A stretch of DNA of 64,000 bases from GCA-002050365 sp964237235 (GTDB taxonomy: Bacteria; Acidobacteriota; Blastocatellia; Pyrinomonadales; Pyrinomonadaceae): NCBI GenBank assembly GCA_964237235.1, contig CAXSGY010000001.1, positions 62,001 to 126,000 on the forward strand, read 5' to 3'. A program made the translations under genes and the position numbers. Positions 43,617 to 52,900 of this stretch are shown here, in pieces (position 1 is the first letter of the stretch; each line of letters begins with the position of its first letter). The notes under the pieces were generated by a model. It saw only the letters and a program-made list of their open reading frames with translations. It did not search any database and was not told the origin of the DNA.

Positions 43617-46472
43617 ATGAAACGTTGTGGGTTTTTGTTACTTTTCATTTGTTCCTTGAGCGTGATTTTCTCGTTCGGACAGAAAAATCGCGTCGCGTCC
43701 GACAAACTATGGCAGGAATTTGACGATACGACTCTGCAGCAGCGGCTGCCCGACCGCGTGACTATTCCGAATACTTACCGCGCTTTTAAGCTCGATAAAA
43801 GCGAACTTCAAACTTTGTTGCGGAACGCGCCGATGGAATCGATGGATGCTGCCCGCAATGCTGCGCCGCTGATTATTTCGATTCCGATGCCCGACGGCAC
43901 GCTCTCGCGTTTCAGCGTCGTCGAATCTCCGATATTCGAGCCGGCTTTAGCGGCAAAACACCCGGAATTCAAAACCTACAGCGGTCAGGGCATTGACGAC
44001 CCAACCGCGACTGCCCGCTTCGATCTGATGCCGACCGGTTTTCACTCGATAATAATTTCAAACGCCGGCACGGTTCTGCTCGATCCGTATGCCCGAAACA
44101 ATACGATTGACTACATCAGCTATTTCAAAAAGGACGCAACGAAAAACGGCGAGTTCGTTTGCGATTTCAAGGAAGACGAAAGTTTAGTTCAAATACCGGA
44201 CGCGCTCAATTTTTTGCCCGACGGAACTCAGGTCTCTTCCGGCACGGATTTGCGCGTTTATCGCCTTGCGCTGGCGGCGGATGCCGAATATACAACGGTT
44301 TTCCGGCAATCCGGCGACACCGACGCGCAAGCCAGAGCGAGAGCTTTGGAACAGATGATTCTGATTATGAACCGTGTGAACGGTGTTTATGAGCGTGAAT
44401 TTGCGATTCGTATGGTGATGATTAGTAATGAAGATTCGATCATTTATACGGATCCGGCAACCGATCCTTATTCAAACACCAGCCCGTCAACGTTGCTCAC
44501 CGAAAACGCCAATAATCTGGCAACCGTCATCGGTAATACCAATTTTGACATCGGTCACGTTTTCACGACCGGCGGCGGCGGCATTGCCACGCTCAGCGGA
44601 CCGTGCGGCAGCAATAAGGCGCGCGGCGTAACCGGTTTACCGAATCCAATCGGCGACGCTTTTGCGATTGACTATGTTGCTCACGAAATGGGACATCAAT
44701 TCGGCGCGCCGCATACTTTTAACGGCACAACCAGTAATTGCGGCGGCGGCAACCGCAGTGCAACCGACGCATACGAACCGGGCAGCGCGGTTACGGTGAT
44801 GGGTTATGCGGGCATTTGCGGCGGGCAAAATCTAGCCGCGCACAGCATTGACACGTTTAGCGTTAAAAGCATCGAGCGCATTGTTACATTTACAACCGTT
44901 TCACTCGGTAGCACCTGTCCGGTTTCAACCTCCACCGGCAATCATCCGCCCGCCGTTACGACGGCAAGCGGTTTTAATATTCCGAAACAAACGCCTTTCA
45001 CGCTGACCGCTTCGGCAATTGACCCGGACGGCGATTCGGTTACCTACGACTGGCAGGAATACGATCTCGGCGCGTCAACGACCGCCATTCCGAACACCGA
45101 TTCGGACGGCGTGGCTAAACCGATTTTCCGCTCTTATCTACCGACGACCGTTGGAACGCGCACATTCCCGTCGCTGTTTTATATCCTGAATTACGCCAAT
45201 GTTCCGCCGAACACGGTTGGCGGATTCTTGACCGGCGAAATGTTGCCGACGATTACCAGAGCGATGAATTTTCAAGTTATTGCCCGCGACAATCGCGCCA
45301 ACGGCGGCGGCGTTAATACGGCAACCACTGTTATCAACGTTGACGGAACGAGCGGACCTTTCGTCGTTACCGCGCCGGACACGGCAGTTACCTGGACGAG
45401 CGGCTCGACGCAAACCGTGACTTGGGACGTTGCCAACACAACCAACGCAACGATTAATGCTCAAAACGTCAAAATTTCGCTTTCGACTGACGGCGGCAAT
45501 ACGTTCCCGACGGTTCTCGCGGCATCAACTCCGAACGACGGAACGCAGGCGATTACCGTTCCGAACGTCGCTACGACGCAGGCGCGCATCAAGGTCGAAG
45601 CCGTCGGCAATATCTTTTTCGATATTTCCGGCGCGAATTTTACGATTTCGACTTCTAGCGCGCCGATTCGCCCTCTGTATGATTATGACGGTGACGGCAA
45701 AGCCGACGTTTCGGTGTTCCGCCCGTCGAACGGCGCGTGGTATCTGCTGAATTCGCAGGCGGGCTTTACCGCCACCCAGTTCGGCGCGGCGGGCGATAAA
45801 ATCGTTCCGGCTGATTTCGACGGCGACGGCAAAACCGATTTGGCGGTGTATCGCGCCGGAACCTGGTATATCCAGCGTTCGACCAGCGGCTTCTTCGCTC
45901 TGCAATTCGGACAGGCGAGCCATCTGCCGATGCCCGCCGATTTTACCGGCGACGGCAAAGCCGACATCGCGGTGTTCATTCCGTCGAGCGGCATCTGGTA
46001 TGTTTACGACATTGCCACCGGACAAACGACCGGCATTCAGTTCGGCGCGGCGGGCGACGTGCCGGCGGCGGGCGATTTTGACGGCGACGGCAAGGCGGAT
46101 TTCGCCGTGTTCCGCGTCAACACGTGGTATATCCAGCGTTCGGCGCAGGGTTTTCTCGGCGTGCAGTTCGGGGCGAGCGGCGACCAAGCGGTTCCGGCGG
46201 ACTACGACGGCGACGGCAAAATGGACATCGCGGTCTTTCGTCCGAACGGCGGTTTCTGGTATATCCAGCAAAGTCAGAACGGCTTTACCGGCGTGCAGTT
46301 CGGGGCGAACGGCGATTTGCCGGCTCCGGCGGATTATGACGGCGACGGCAAGGCGGACGTGGCGGTGTATCGCAGCAATGCGTGGTATATCAATCGTTCG
46401 AGCAGCGGTTTCACGGGCATTCAGTTCGGCGCGCCCGGCGATTTGCCGACTCCGAACGCTTTCGTTCGTTAA
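43617..46472 (+). CDS. Secreted reprolysin-like metalloprotease with FG-GAP/VCBS repeats
   Basis: A 951-residue secreted protein. I start at ATG 43617 (MKRCGFLLLFICSLSVIFSFGQ, signal peptide) because AATCAGGAG precedes it; 38 upstream in-frame residues are not signal-like. The protease domain (about residues 200-440) has the zinc motif HEMGHQFGAPHTF (HEXXHXXGXXH) of metzincins. An Ig-like/fibronectin-like region follows, then six repeats of ~45 residues with DYDGDGKADVSVFRP and QFGAAGD, the calcium-binding FG-GAP/VCBS propeller pattern. It is probably an extracellular or surface protease. A perfect terminator follows. Confidence 0.92.
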   Translation: MKRCGFLLLFICSLSVIFSFGQKNRVASDKLWQEFDDTTLQQRLPDRVTIPNTYRAFKLDKSELQTLLRNAPMESMDAARNAAPLIISIPMPDGTLSRFSVVESPIFEPALAAKHPEFKTYSGQGIDDPTATARFDLMPTGFHSIIISNAGTVLLDPYARNNTIDYISYFKKDATKNGEFVCDFKEDESLVQIPDALNFLPDGTQVSSGTDLRVYRLALAADAEYTTVFRQSGDTDAQARARALEQMILIMNRVNGVYEREFAIRMVMISNEDSIIYTDPATDPYSNTSPSTLLTENANNLATVIGNTNFDIGHVFTTGGGGIATLSGPCGSNKARGVTGLPNPIGDAFAIDYVAHEMGHQFGAPHTFNGTTSNCGGGNRSATDAYEPGSAVTVMGYAGICGGQNLAAHSIDTFSVKSIERIVTFTTVSLGSTCPVSTSTGNHPPAVTTASGFNIPKQTPFTLTASAIDPDGDSVTYDWQEYDLGASTTAIPNTDSDGVAKPIFRSYLPTTVGTRTFPSLFYILNYANVPPNTVGGFLTGEMLPTITRAMNFQVIARDNRANGGGVNTATTVINVDGTSGPFVVTAPDTAVTWTSGSTQTVTWDVANTTNATINAQNVKISLSTDGGNTFPTVLAASTPNDGTQAITVPNVATTQARIKVEAVGNIFFDISGANFTISTSSAPIRPLYDYDGDGKADVSVFRPSNGAWYLLNSQAGFTATQFGAAGDKIVPADFDGDGKTDLAVYRAGTWYIQRSTSGFFALQFGQASHLPMPADFTGDGKADIAVFIPSSGIWYVYDIATGQTTGIQFGAAGDVPAAGDFDGDGKADFAVFRVNTWYIQRSAQGFLGVQFGASGDQAVPADYDGDGKMDIAVFRPNGGFWYIQQSQNGFTGVQFGANGDLPAPADYDGDGKADVAVYRSNAWYINRSSSGFTGIQFGAPGDLPTPNAFVR

Positions 46473-46495
46473 ATAATTCATATTCAATTAAAAAA

Positions 46496-46529
46496 AGCGT
46501 CGCTCAAAATTTTGAGCGACGCTTTTTTT
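46496..46529 (+). terminator. Terminator after the metalloprotease gene
   Basis: AGCGTCGCTCAAAA and TTTTGAGCGACGCT form a perfect 14-bp stem, followed by seven T. Confidence 0.95.
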
Positions 46530-46600
46530 AATTGCCGGCAGGTTTCAATGTAAAATTCGGAAACAAATTTATTTTCAACGAATAAAACGTGAAAAATTAG

Positions 46601-46629
46601 TTCACAACTTTAACTTTTTTTTGTATAAT
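46601..46629 (+). promoter_or_regulatory. Sigma-70-type promoter of the lectin gene
   Basis: TTCACA (46601-46606), 17-base spacer, TATAAT (46624-46629). Transcription would start near 46636, about 170 bases before the start codon. Confidence 0.8.
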
Positions 46630-46680
46630 CGGCTCGTTATCGTGACGTGCAATTTTTTGCAATCCTTTTTAAACGAGCCG
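46630..46680 (+). promoter_or_regulatory. Stem in the leader of the lectin gene
   Basis: CGGCTCGTT (46630-46638) pairs exactly with AACGAGCCG (46672-46680). A shorter GCAA/TTGC stem lies inside. The long leader and stem suggest post-transcriptional control. It matches no riboswitch I can name. Confidence 0.45.
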
Positions 46681-46804
46681 GCATCTATTTTTCGTTGCGG
46701 ATCGCCGACTTTCCCCGCCAATTCTTTGTTCGCCGAAAAGATTCGCCGCCGGGAGTTGGGTTTGTTTATAAAAATCCTAAAAATCGAGATTTACGGAGGT
46801 AGTA

Positions 46805-47575
46805 ATGTTGTTTAAATCTAAAATTTTCCGCGTCTTTGGCGGTCTGTTCGTAATTTTAGCGATGGCGGTTTTCACTTTCGGCGATACGATCCGCTTAAAG
46901 GACGGAAGCATTATCAAAGGAAAAATCGTCAGCTTCGGCGACGGAAAATTCGTTGTTTTAATCACCGACGGAACGCGCCAGCGACAGTTGAATTTTACGG
47001 CAGGAGAGATCGAATCAATCGCGTTTGACAACAATTCGACGGCAACGGCAAACGTCCAAACGCCGGTCAATAAACCGATTGAAACAACCGAAAAAAATTC
47101 GACGGTCATCACCGTCGGTCAAACAAAACCGAATCCGGTTAATCCGCCGATTCCCGCCCCGAAACCTAATTCGCAACCCGTCGCCGCGAATTCGAAACCG
47201 GTCGAAATCGGCGTGAAAGTTTTGGCTGACAACACGGCGAACGGTTGGACAAATTCCGGTTGGGTCGTCAAAAAAGGACAGCGCATTAGAATCAGCGGTT
47301 CGGGACAAATTTCTCTGGGCAACGGTCGCTACGCCGCGCCGGGCGGCATTGCTTCATTGAGCGATAAAGACAAGCTGATGGCGAATCAATCAACCGGCGC
47401 GTTGATCGCCGTGATCGGCGACAACAACAACGAATTTATTTTCATCGGCAGCTCGCACGAATTCGTCGCCGACCGCGACGGCGCGCTTTTTTTAGGCATT
47501 AACGAAGGAAATTTAAGCGACAATTCCGGTGCGTTCGACGTAAAAATCGAAATCGAACCGGAAATCGGGTATTGA
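46805..47575 (+). CDS. Exported protein with LecA (PA-IL)-like lectin domain
   Basis: A 256-residue protein with a signal peptide (VFGGLFVILAMAVFTFGD). The next ~60 residues form a small beta domain (TIRLKDGSIIKGKIVSF, FTAGEIESIAFDNN) of a type often found in Acidobacteria exported proteins. A Pro/Asn-rich linker leads to a C-terminal domain resembling PA-IL/LecA: VLADNTANGWTNSGWVVKKG, RIRISGSGQISLGN, TGALIAVIGDNNNEFIFIG, LFLGINEGNLSDNSGAF. LecA binds galactosides with calcium. GGAGG precedes the ATG. A repeat overlaps its stop. Confidence 0.82.
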   Translation: MLFKSKIFRVFGGLFVILAMAVFTFGDTIRLKDGSIIKGKIVSFGDGKFVVLITDGTRQRQLNFTAGEIESIAFDNNSTATANVQTPVNKPIETTEKNSTVITVGQTKPNPVNPPIPAPKPNSQPVAANSKPVEIGVKVLADNTANGWTNSGWVVKKGQRIRISGSGQISLGNGRYAAPGGIASLSDKDKLMANQSTGALIAVIGDNNNEFIFIGSSHEFVADRDGALFLGINEGNLSDNSGAFDVKIEIEPEIGY

Positions 47576-47669
47576 AAGTGAAAAAGTGGAAAAGTGAAAA
47601 GGTGAAAAGGTCTGCTGAATTATAAAGCCAAACTTTTTCACCTTTTCACCTTTTCCACTTTTCCACTTT
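47574..47669. repeat. Inverted GTGAAAAG-type tandem repeat
   Basis: Left arm 47574-47610 and right arm 47633-47669 are reverse complements with a period near 8. It begins at the lectin gene stop codon and precedes the VWA gene. Confidence 0.85.
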
Positions 47670-47747
47670 GTTTTCTTTTCCTTGAAAAATTCCAACTAAA
47701 AGCCGACAATTTGTATCAAAGAAATAAATCCGCAAAAGGAAAAATTT

Positions 47748-49013
47748 ATGCAAATCGTTTTATCGCGTCTTTTTTCAAAGTCAGTTGTTTTGCTGACGGC
47801 GTTTTTCTTAATTTTTAATACATTGTCTTTCGCGCAGTCGCGCCCGCAAAAATCCGACGCGCCGAAAACGGACGGCAAGAAAAATCAGCGTCCCGTGCCG
47901 AGAACCGAAGCCGAATTAAAGGCGGAAGAAGAACGGCGCAAACAGGAAGAAGAAGAGAAAAACGCGGTGGTTGACGATAATGTTTTGGAAATCAAAACCG
48001 ACATCGTCAACGTTGACGCGGTGGTTTACAACAAAAAAAGCGGACAAATCGTCACCGGTTTAAAAAAGGAAAACTTTGCCGTGTTTGAAAACGGCGTGAA
48101 ACAGGAAATCACGAACTTCTCCACGCCCGACGCTCCGATTACGGTTTCTCTGGTCGTCGAATTCAGCAAATGGTCGGAAATGTTCGGCTTGTATGCGAAT
48201 CGCGGAATGGAAGCCGGAACGCTCGAAGCGATTCGTCCGGTCGCTTATTTTCTCTCGAAATTCATCCAGCCGCCGAACGATTACGCATCGGTCATCGCGT
48301 ATGACATTCGCCCGACACCGATTACCGATTTTACGAACGACCCGAACCGCCTCCGCCAGACCGTTGATTTGCTCCTTCGAAATAGTCCGGCGTTCCGGGA
48401 AAGCAATTTGTTCGACGCGATGAAGTTTTCACTGGTCGGCGGTAAGGGCGACGCGGTTGTTTTGGAAGATTCAAAGGAGCGCACCGCGCAATACGGCGGA
48501 ATGGTTGATGTCAAAGCCAAACGCCGCGCGATTATTCTGGTCGCTTCGGGCATTGACACGTTCAGCAAAATCAATTACGACCAGGTTCGTAAAGTGATAC
48601 AGGAAGCGGGCGTACCGATTTATATTATCGGCACGGGCAATCTGTTTTACAAAATGTATGAAGATAAGCTCGGCGCGACCGACAGCATAGACGGAACGCC
48701 GGGCAGACTGACTTTTTTGCAGGCGCAGAATACCTTGAAAACCTTCGCCAAAGAATCGGGCGGCGCGTATTTTCCGATTACTTTTCCGGGCGAAATTCCT
48801 TCGACGCTCCAGTCAATCAACGGTTTACTAAGAAATCAATACAGCATCGCCTACGACGCGTCGGAAAATCGGGAAGCCGGAAAAAAATATAATTTACAGG
48901 TAAAAGTTGATGTCAACGGCGACGGCGTTTACGAGGAAAAAGGCTATGTTATTCAGTATCGCCCGTTTTATATCGCCGGTAATAACGGAAAGCCAAAATT
49001 GGAAAAGAAATAG
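47748..49013 (+). CDS. VWFA-related Acidobacteria-type exported protein
   Basis: A 421-residue protein with a signal peptide ending SFAQ, a charged Glu/Lys/Arg helix (RTEAELKAEEERRKQEEEEK) and the VWFA-related Acidobacterial domain: IKTDIVNVDAVVYNKKSGQ, LKKENFAVFENGVKQEITNF, then a von Willebrand A fold from about residue 130 (VSLVVEFSKWSEM, RAIILVASGIDTF, VPIYIIGTG). The usual MIDAS DxSxS appears replaced by VEFSKWS, so metal binding may differ. The family is largely restricted to Acidobacteria and is the best taxonomic pointer here. Function unknown. A terminator follows. Confidence 0.9.
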   Translation: MQIVLSRLFSKSVVLLTAFFLIFNTLSFAQSRPQKSDAPKTDGKKNQRPVPRTEAELKAEEERRKQEEEEKNAVVDDNVLEIKTDIVNVDAVVYNKKSGQIVTGLKKENFAVFENGVKQEITNFSTPDAPITVSLVVEFSKWSEMFGLYANRGMEAGTLEAIRPVAYFLSKFIQPPNDYASVIAYDIRPTPITDFTNDPNRLRQTVDLLLRNSPAFRESNLFDAMKFSLVGGKGDAVVLEDSKERTAQYGGMVDVKAKRRAIILVASGIDTFSKINYDQVRKVIQEAGVPIYIIGTGNLFYKMYEDKLGATDSIDGTPGRLTFLQAQNTLKTFAKESGGAYFPITFPGEIPSTLQSINGLLRNQYSIAYDASENREAGKKYNLQVKVDVNGDGVYEEKGYVIQYRPFYIAGNNGKPKLEKK

Positions 49014-49030
49014 AGTTCAGGTTAGAAAAT

Positions 49031-49068
49031 AAAAAGTCGGACGCGCCGAAAAAGCCGTCCGACTTTTT
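49031..49068 (+). terminator. Terminator after the VWA gene
   Basis: AAAAAGTCGGACG pairs with CGTCCGACTTTTT around a 12-base loop, and continues into a T-run on the plus strand. Confidence 0.92.
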
Positions 49069-49177
49069 ATTTTAAATTCGCTCGCATCAGTAGCCCGGCT
49101 GTTAAAGAGAACTTGAAATGTTAGATTTTACAGCCCTATTTAACAGTCATGCCACTGACACGCACAAAGCGCTCAAC

Positions 49178-50479
49178 TTATCCGCCGTAGATTTTTAATT
49201 TGAATTCGTCGTTTGAAGTGAAAACTTCGACGCGGCGGTCGGAAAAATACTTCGACGTTCTGAGAATCATCGGCAAGCCGCCTTTCGGAATGTTCGTGCC
49301 GTATTCCCGCTTTGAAAAAATCTGCGCGATTTGCGGATTAAGGCGTTGCGTGATGCCGTAGCGAATGGCGCGCGAGGCGGGCGGAACAAATCCGTTCGTG
49401 CGGCGCGGATTAACGATTTCGACGTGGTTGTCATAAATCAAAATGCGCGTCGGTATGTCGGGAATCGCCAGATCGCGGTGAACGATGGCGTTGGCGACGG
49501 CTTCACGAATCGAAAAAATATGGTAATTGGCGCGCGCGCGGACAATCGAATCTTCTTCGGTCGGAGTTTTGCGCTTGCGCGGCTTGTCTTTCAACAAATC
49601 GCAGTAACGCTCGATAAACCGCAGAGAATTTTCGTATAAACTCAAAAGATTACCGCTCAATTCCGTTTCTTCGATCAACTGCGCGCTGCCGTTTTCACCG
49701 GCGAAGCGCGACGCGACAATTTTGGAATGCGGCGCGAGTTCGCCGATTCGTTCGTTTTTTCCGAACAACAAAACGGCGGCGACGGTCGGGATAAATTCGT
49801 CGGCGTTGCCGACGGCAAGCAGCAAATCTTTTTTCAAAAAATCTTTGGTTTGATACAGATTTTTCCCCAGAACGTCGTCTTCGCCGAATGCCGACGCGAA
49901 GCTCCACAGAAGCGCGTCGTCAAAATCCGTTTCGTCGGCTTCGACGAGCGGAATGTTTTCGTAACCGAGCGGACGAATTTCATTGAGCCAGACGGATAAT
50001 TCCGAACGCGCGATTTCGCGTTTTTCCGCGCCGAAACGCAAATAAAATCGCCCGTCGCGCGTGCGATACGGGCGGCGTTTGCCTTCAATGTCGAGAACGA
50101 TGATGATGCGCGCGTTGTCGAACGCGATGCTGTCAATCAACGGCAAAATCGGCGGATAAATTTCCTCGCGGCAAATGCGAACCAGTTCCGCCTGCACTTC
50201 CTCCGGGTTGCGAACGCCTTCGATGCGGAGCTGATCGGTGACACCGAAAATTATCGTGCCGCCGTCCGTATTGGCGAGCGCGACGATGCCTTTGGCGATT
50301 TTGTCCGAATTAAGAAGTTTTACTTTGAGTTCGAGATAGGTGTCCTCGCCGCCGCGAATGAGACGCAAAAGCTCGGTGCGCGTCGTTTGCGGCGCAGGCT
50401 GATTTTGAATATATTCCTGAAAAGAGCGTTCGGCGGAAGGTTCAAACCGTTGATTATAACGAAATTTTTTGCGTGGCAT
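49178..50479 (-). CDS. AlbA_2 (Schlafen-type) / HATPase_c_4 protein
   Basis: A 433-residue cytoplasmic protein. The N-terminal ~50 residues are basic. An AlbA_2 domain follows (about residues 45-155): DTYLELKVKLLNSDKIAKGI, ALANTDGGTIIFGVTD, RPYRTRDGRFYLRFGAEKRE. The C-terminal part is the ATPase-like domain found with it: SIREAVANAIVHRDL, TRILIYDNHVEIVNPRR, and PKGGLPMILRTSKYF. Such proteins are often called transcriptional regulators or RecG-related and are found in defence contexts, but no defence neighbour is seen here. Confidence 0.88.
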   Translation of the reverse strand: MPRKKFRYNQRFEPSAERSFQEYIQNQPAPQTTRTELLRLIRGGEDTYLELKVKLLNSDKIAKGIVALANTDGGTIIFGVTDQLRIEGVRNPEEVQAELVRICREEIYPPILPLIDSIAFDNARIIIVLDIEGKRRPYRTRDGRFYLRFGAEKREIARSELSVWLNEIRPLGYENIPLVEADETDFDDALLWSFASAFGEDDVLGKNLYQTKDFLKKDLLLAVGNADEFIPTVAAVLLFGKNERIGELAPHSKIVASRFAGENGSAQLIEETELSGNLLSLYENSLRFIERYCDLLKDKPRKRKTPTEEDSIVRARANYHIFSIREAVANAIVHRDLAIPDIPTRILIYDNHVEIVNPRRTNGFVPPASRAIRYGITQRLNPQIAQIFSKREYGTNIPKGGLPMILRTSKYFSDRRVEVFTSNDEFKLKIYGG

Positions 50480-50720
50480 TTGCGCTCAAGCGTGTCAATT
50501 TATGTTTGGACGATGCACGCTTCTAAAACCGCCCGAATAAATTTTCCGTCGGAAAATTTATTGCTGGAATCCAAATTATCAACCGTTTTAATTGAAACAT
50601 TTATAAACCGAAAAGTAAAAGAAGCGGCAATTTACACTAATTTTGTTTGCGCTTTGGCGATTTTTTTCGCAAACTTATCGGTGTTCTTTTGATTTTCACA
50701 AGCGCGCAATCTACGAAACG

Positions 50721-51269
50721 TTGGAAACGCAAATTATCACAACTTATGTCGGACTCGGCTCGAATTTAGGCGACCGCGCCGGCAACCTTCTGCTTGCCGT
50801 GCGCGGCTTGCTCGAAGCGAGTTTTACGGTCACGAAACTTTCGGGCATTTATGAAACCGAGCCGGTCGAAATGGACGACCACAGCCGCAAATTTCTGAAC
50901 TGCGTGGCGGAGATTCGCGTGATCAATATTTCGGCTTCGCAGATGCTGGCGCGAATGCTCAGGATCGAATATCTGCTCGGTCGGCGCGATAAAAACACAA
51001 AAAAACCGCGCACGGTTGATTTGGATTTGCTGCTTTACGGAAATTCGCAGATCAGCACGGATTTTTTAACCGTTCCGCATCCGCGCCTGCACGAACGCCG
51101 TTTCGCGCTCGCGCCGCTCAACGAAATCGCGCCGCATTTGATTCATCCGGTTTTGCAAAAGGAAATCCAACAAATTTTGTCCGAAGTTAAAGACGATTCG
51201 GAAGTTCTGCGCTGGAATCCGGTAAAAGTGGAAAACGGAAAGAGGGAAACGGAAAATTCGCTTTCCTGA
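50721..51269 (+). CDS. folK: 2-amino-4-hydroxy-6-hydroxymethyldihydropteridine pyrophosphokinase
   Basis: Transfers pyrophosphate from ATP to the pterin, a step in folate synthesis. It has TYVGLGSNLGDRAGNLLLAV, GIYETEPVEMDDHSRKFLNC, RTVDLDLLLYG with the Mg-binding Asp pair, and PHPRLHERRFALAPL. The start is uncertain: TTG 50721 gives a protein of normal length and a family-like N-terminus, while ATG 50643 adds 26 unlike residues. The final ~14 residues (KVENGKRETENSLS) are repeat-derived. It is followed by panB, but there is no clear operon. Confidence 0.9.
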   Translation: METQIITTYVGLGSNLGDRAGNLLLAVRGLLEASFTVTKLSGIYETEPVEMDDHSRKFLNCVAEIRVINISASQMLARMLRIEYLLGRRDKNTKKPRTVDLDLLLYGNSQISTDFLTVPHPRLHERRFALAPLNEIAPHLIHPVLQKEIQQILSEVKDDSEVLRWNPVKVENGKRETENSLS

Positions 51270-51342
51270 AAACAAATTATCAGCGGTCGAAACTTTTATA
51301 ATCAATCCATTTTCCATTTTCCATTTTCCATTTTACACTTAC
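51222..51342. repeat. Inverted GGAAAA-type tandem repeat between folK and panB
   Basis: Left arm 51222-51257 (inside the folK 3' end) and right arm 51306-51342, repeated CCATTTT units, are imperfect reverse complements. The right arm ends 5 bases before the panB start, where the ribosome site should be. Confidence 0.75.
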
Positions 51343-51346
51343 TTTA

Positions 51347-52207
51347 ATGGCATATTTACAACCCGACAAGCCCGAAAAAGTTTATCTTCCGGCGATCCGC
51401 GCAGCAAAGGAAAAAGGCGAACGCTTAGTTTGCCTGACGGCTTACGATTATCCGACGGCGCGGATTGTGGACGAAGCGGGCGTGGATATGATTTTGGTCG
51501 GCGACAGCATCGGCAACGTCATACACGGTTACGGCAACACGATTCCCGTGTCTTTGGACGAGATTTTATCGGCTCTGATCGCCGTCAAACGCGGCACGGA
51601 GCGCGCGATGGTCGTTGCCGATTTGCCTTACGGAACGTATCACATTTCGGCGAATGAAACCGTTAGAAACGCTCTGAAATTAATGAAGCACGGCGGCGCG
51701 GAAGCCATCAAATTGGAAGGCGGACGCAACCGCGTCGAACTGGTGAAACGTCTGGTTGACGAAGAAATTCCGGTCGTCGCGCATATCGGACTTACGCCGC
51801 AATCGGTTTACAAACTCGGTGGTTACCGCGTGCAGGGTCGCACGGCGGAACAGGCAAAGCGTTTGATCGAAGACGCGAAAATGCTCGAAGAGGCGGGCGC
51901 GTTTGCGATTGTTTTAGAATTAGTTCCGCGCGAAGTCGCTGCGATGATTACCAAAGAATTGACCATCTCGACCATCGGCATCGGCGCAGGGCAGGAATGC
52001 GACATACAGGTTCTCGTTCTGCACGATCTGGTCGGGATGACGTTCGGCAGACAGCCGCGTTTTGTCCGCCAATACGCCAGCGTCCGCGACGTGATGACCG
52101 AAGCGATTCAAAACTGGTCGAACGATGTCAAAACCGGCGCGTATCCGAACGAGAAGGAATCTTACGGTTTGACCGAAGAAACGAAAAAAGAATTGGAAAA
52201 TATGTAA
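51347..52207 (+). CDS. panB: 3-methyl-2-oxobutanoate hydroxymethyltransferase
   Basis: First dedicated step of pantothenate synthesis. It has VCLTAYDYPTARIVDEAGVD, ILVGDSIGNVIHGYGNTIPV with the Mg-binding Asp, MKHGGAEAIKLEGG, VAHIGLTPQSVYKLGGYRVQ, FAIVLELVP and IGIGAGQECDIQVLVLHDL. Length 286 is a little long. panC follows but is separated by the MNT/HEPN pair. No clear Shine-Dalgarno is seen because repeat DNA lies just upstream. Confidence 0.95.
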   Translation: MAYLQPDKPEKVYLPAIRAAKEKGERLVCLTAYDYPTARIVDEAGVDMILVGDSIGNVIHGYGNTIPVSLDEILSALIAVKRGTERAMVVADLPYGTYHISANETVRNALKLMKHGGAEAIKLEGGRNRVELVKRLVDEEIPVVAHIGLTPQSVYKLGGYRVQGRTAEQAKRLIEDAKMLEEAGAFAIVLELVPREVAAMITKELTISTIGIGAGQECDIQVLVLHDLVGMTFGRQPRFVRQYASVRDVMTEAIQNWSNDVKTGAYPNEKESYGLTEETKKELENM

Positions 52208-52242
52208 AGTTTCAAGCGTTTTTTCGATATAATTACAAATTG

Positions 52243-52545
52243 ATGATACCGAACGTGATAGAAAAATCGCGGCAGAAGATAATCGAGATTTGCCGGAAAT
52301 ACCAGATCAGCGAGCTTGCGATTTTCGGTTCGCAAGCGCGCGGCGACTTTACCGAGAAAAGCGATTTCGATTTTTTAGTCGAGTTTCAGCCGGAAGCCCA
52401 AATTGACTATTTCGATTTTTTCGATATACAGGAAAAATTAGAAAAAGTCGTCAATCGAAAAGTTGATTTAGTTTCAAAAAACGGGCTGAAGCCTTTAATC
52501 CGCCAACAGGTTTTGTCCGAAGCGGAAGTCATCTATGCAGCGTGA
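52243..52545 (+). CDS. mntA: MNT-type nucleotidyltransferase (MntA-like antitoxin)
   Basis: A 100-residue minimal nucleotidyltransferase with LAIFGSQARGDFTEKSDFDF, which fits the GSX10DXD active-site pattern. MntA proteins AMPylate their HEPN partner and act as antitoxins. The start is ATG 52243. Its 3' end overlaps the start of the HEPN gene by 11 bases, the usual arrangement of this toxin-antitoxin type. Confidence 0.9.
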   Translation: MIPNVIEKSRQKIIEICRKYQISELAIFGSQARGDFTEKSDFDFLVEFQPEAQIDYFDFFDIQEKLEKVVNRKVDLVSKNGLKPLIRQQVLSEAEVIYAA

Positions 52546-52900
52546 AGAATTGTATTTACAGGACATTATCGAATCAATAAATTCAATTAAAGCTTTTTTG
52601 CTAAACGTGCGAAAAAACGAATTTCTCAACAGTGATTTATTGAAAAGCGCGGTAATTCACAAAATTATGATTATCGGCGAAGCCGCCGCCCGTTTGACAG
52701 AAGAAACGAAAATGAAATACCCGACTACGCCCTGGAGAAAAATAATCGGCTTGAGAAATATTTCGGCTCACGCTTATTTTTCTATTGACTGGGAAGTTAT
52801 TTGGTCAACCGTCAATAATCAACTGGTTCCTCTGCAAACGGAAGTCAGCGAAATTTTAAAGAAAGAATTTCCCGATTTTGAACTAAGAAACAAAAACTAA
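52535..52900 (+). CDS. hepT: HEPN-type toxin (HepT-like RNase)
   Basis: A 121-residue DUF86/HEPN protein. The RX4HXY motif is present as RNISAHAY (about residue 77); the Tyr in this motif is the residue modified by MntA in studied systems. It has SAVIHKIMIIGEAAARLTEE before it. It should act as a ribonuclease when unmodified. Its stop shares one base with the panC start (TAATG), so the pair is inserted inside the pan operon and coupled to it. Confidence 0.9.
   Translation: MQREELYLQDIIESINSIKAFLLNVRKNEFLNSDLLKSAVIHKIMIIGEAAARLTEETKMKYPTTPWRKIIGLRNISAHAYFSIDWEVIWSTVNNQLVPLQTEVSEILKKEFPDFELRNKN

Larger units (their letters stand above)
46473..46804. other. Gene-free stretch: terminator, promoter and structured leader
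   Basis: It holds the protease terminator (46496-46529), a strong promoter (46601-46629) and a leader of about 170 bases with a long stem (46630-46680) before the lectin gene. No coding sequence seen. Confidence 0.6.
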
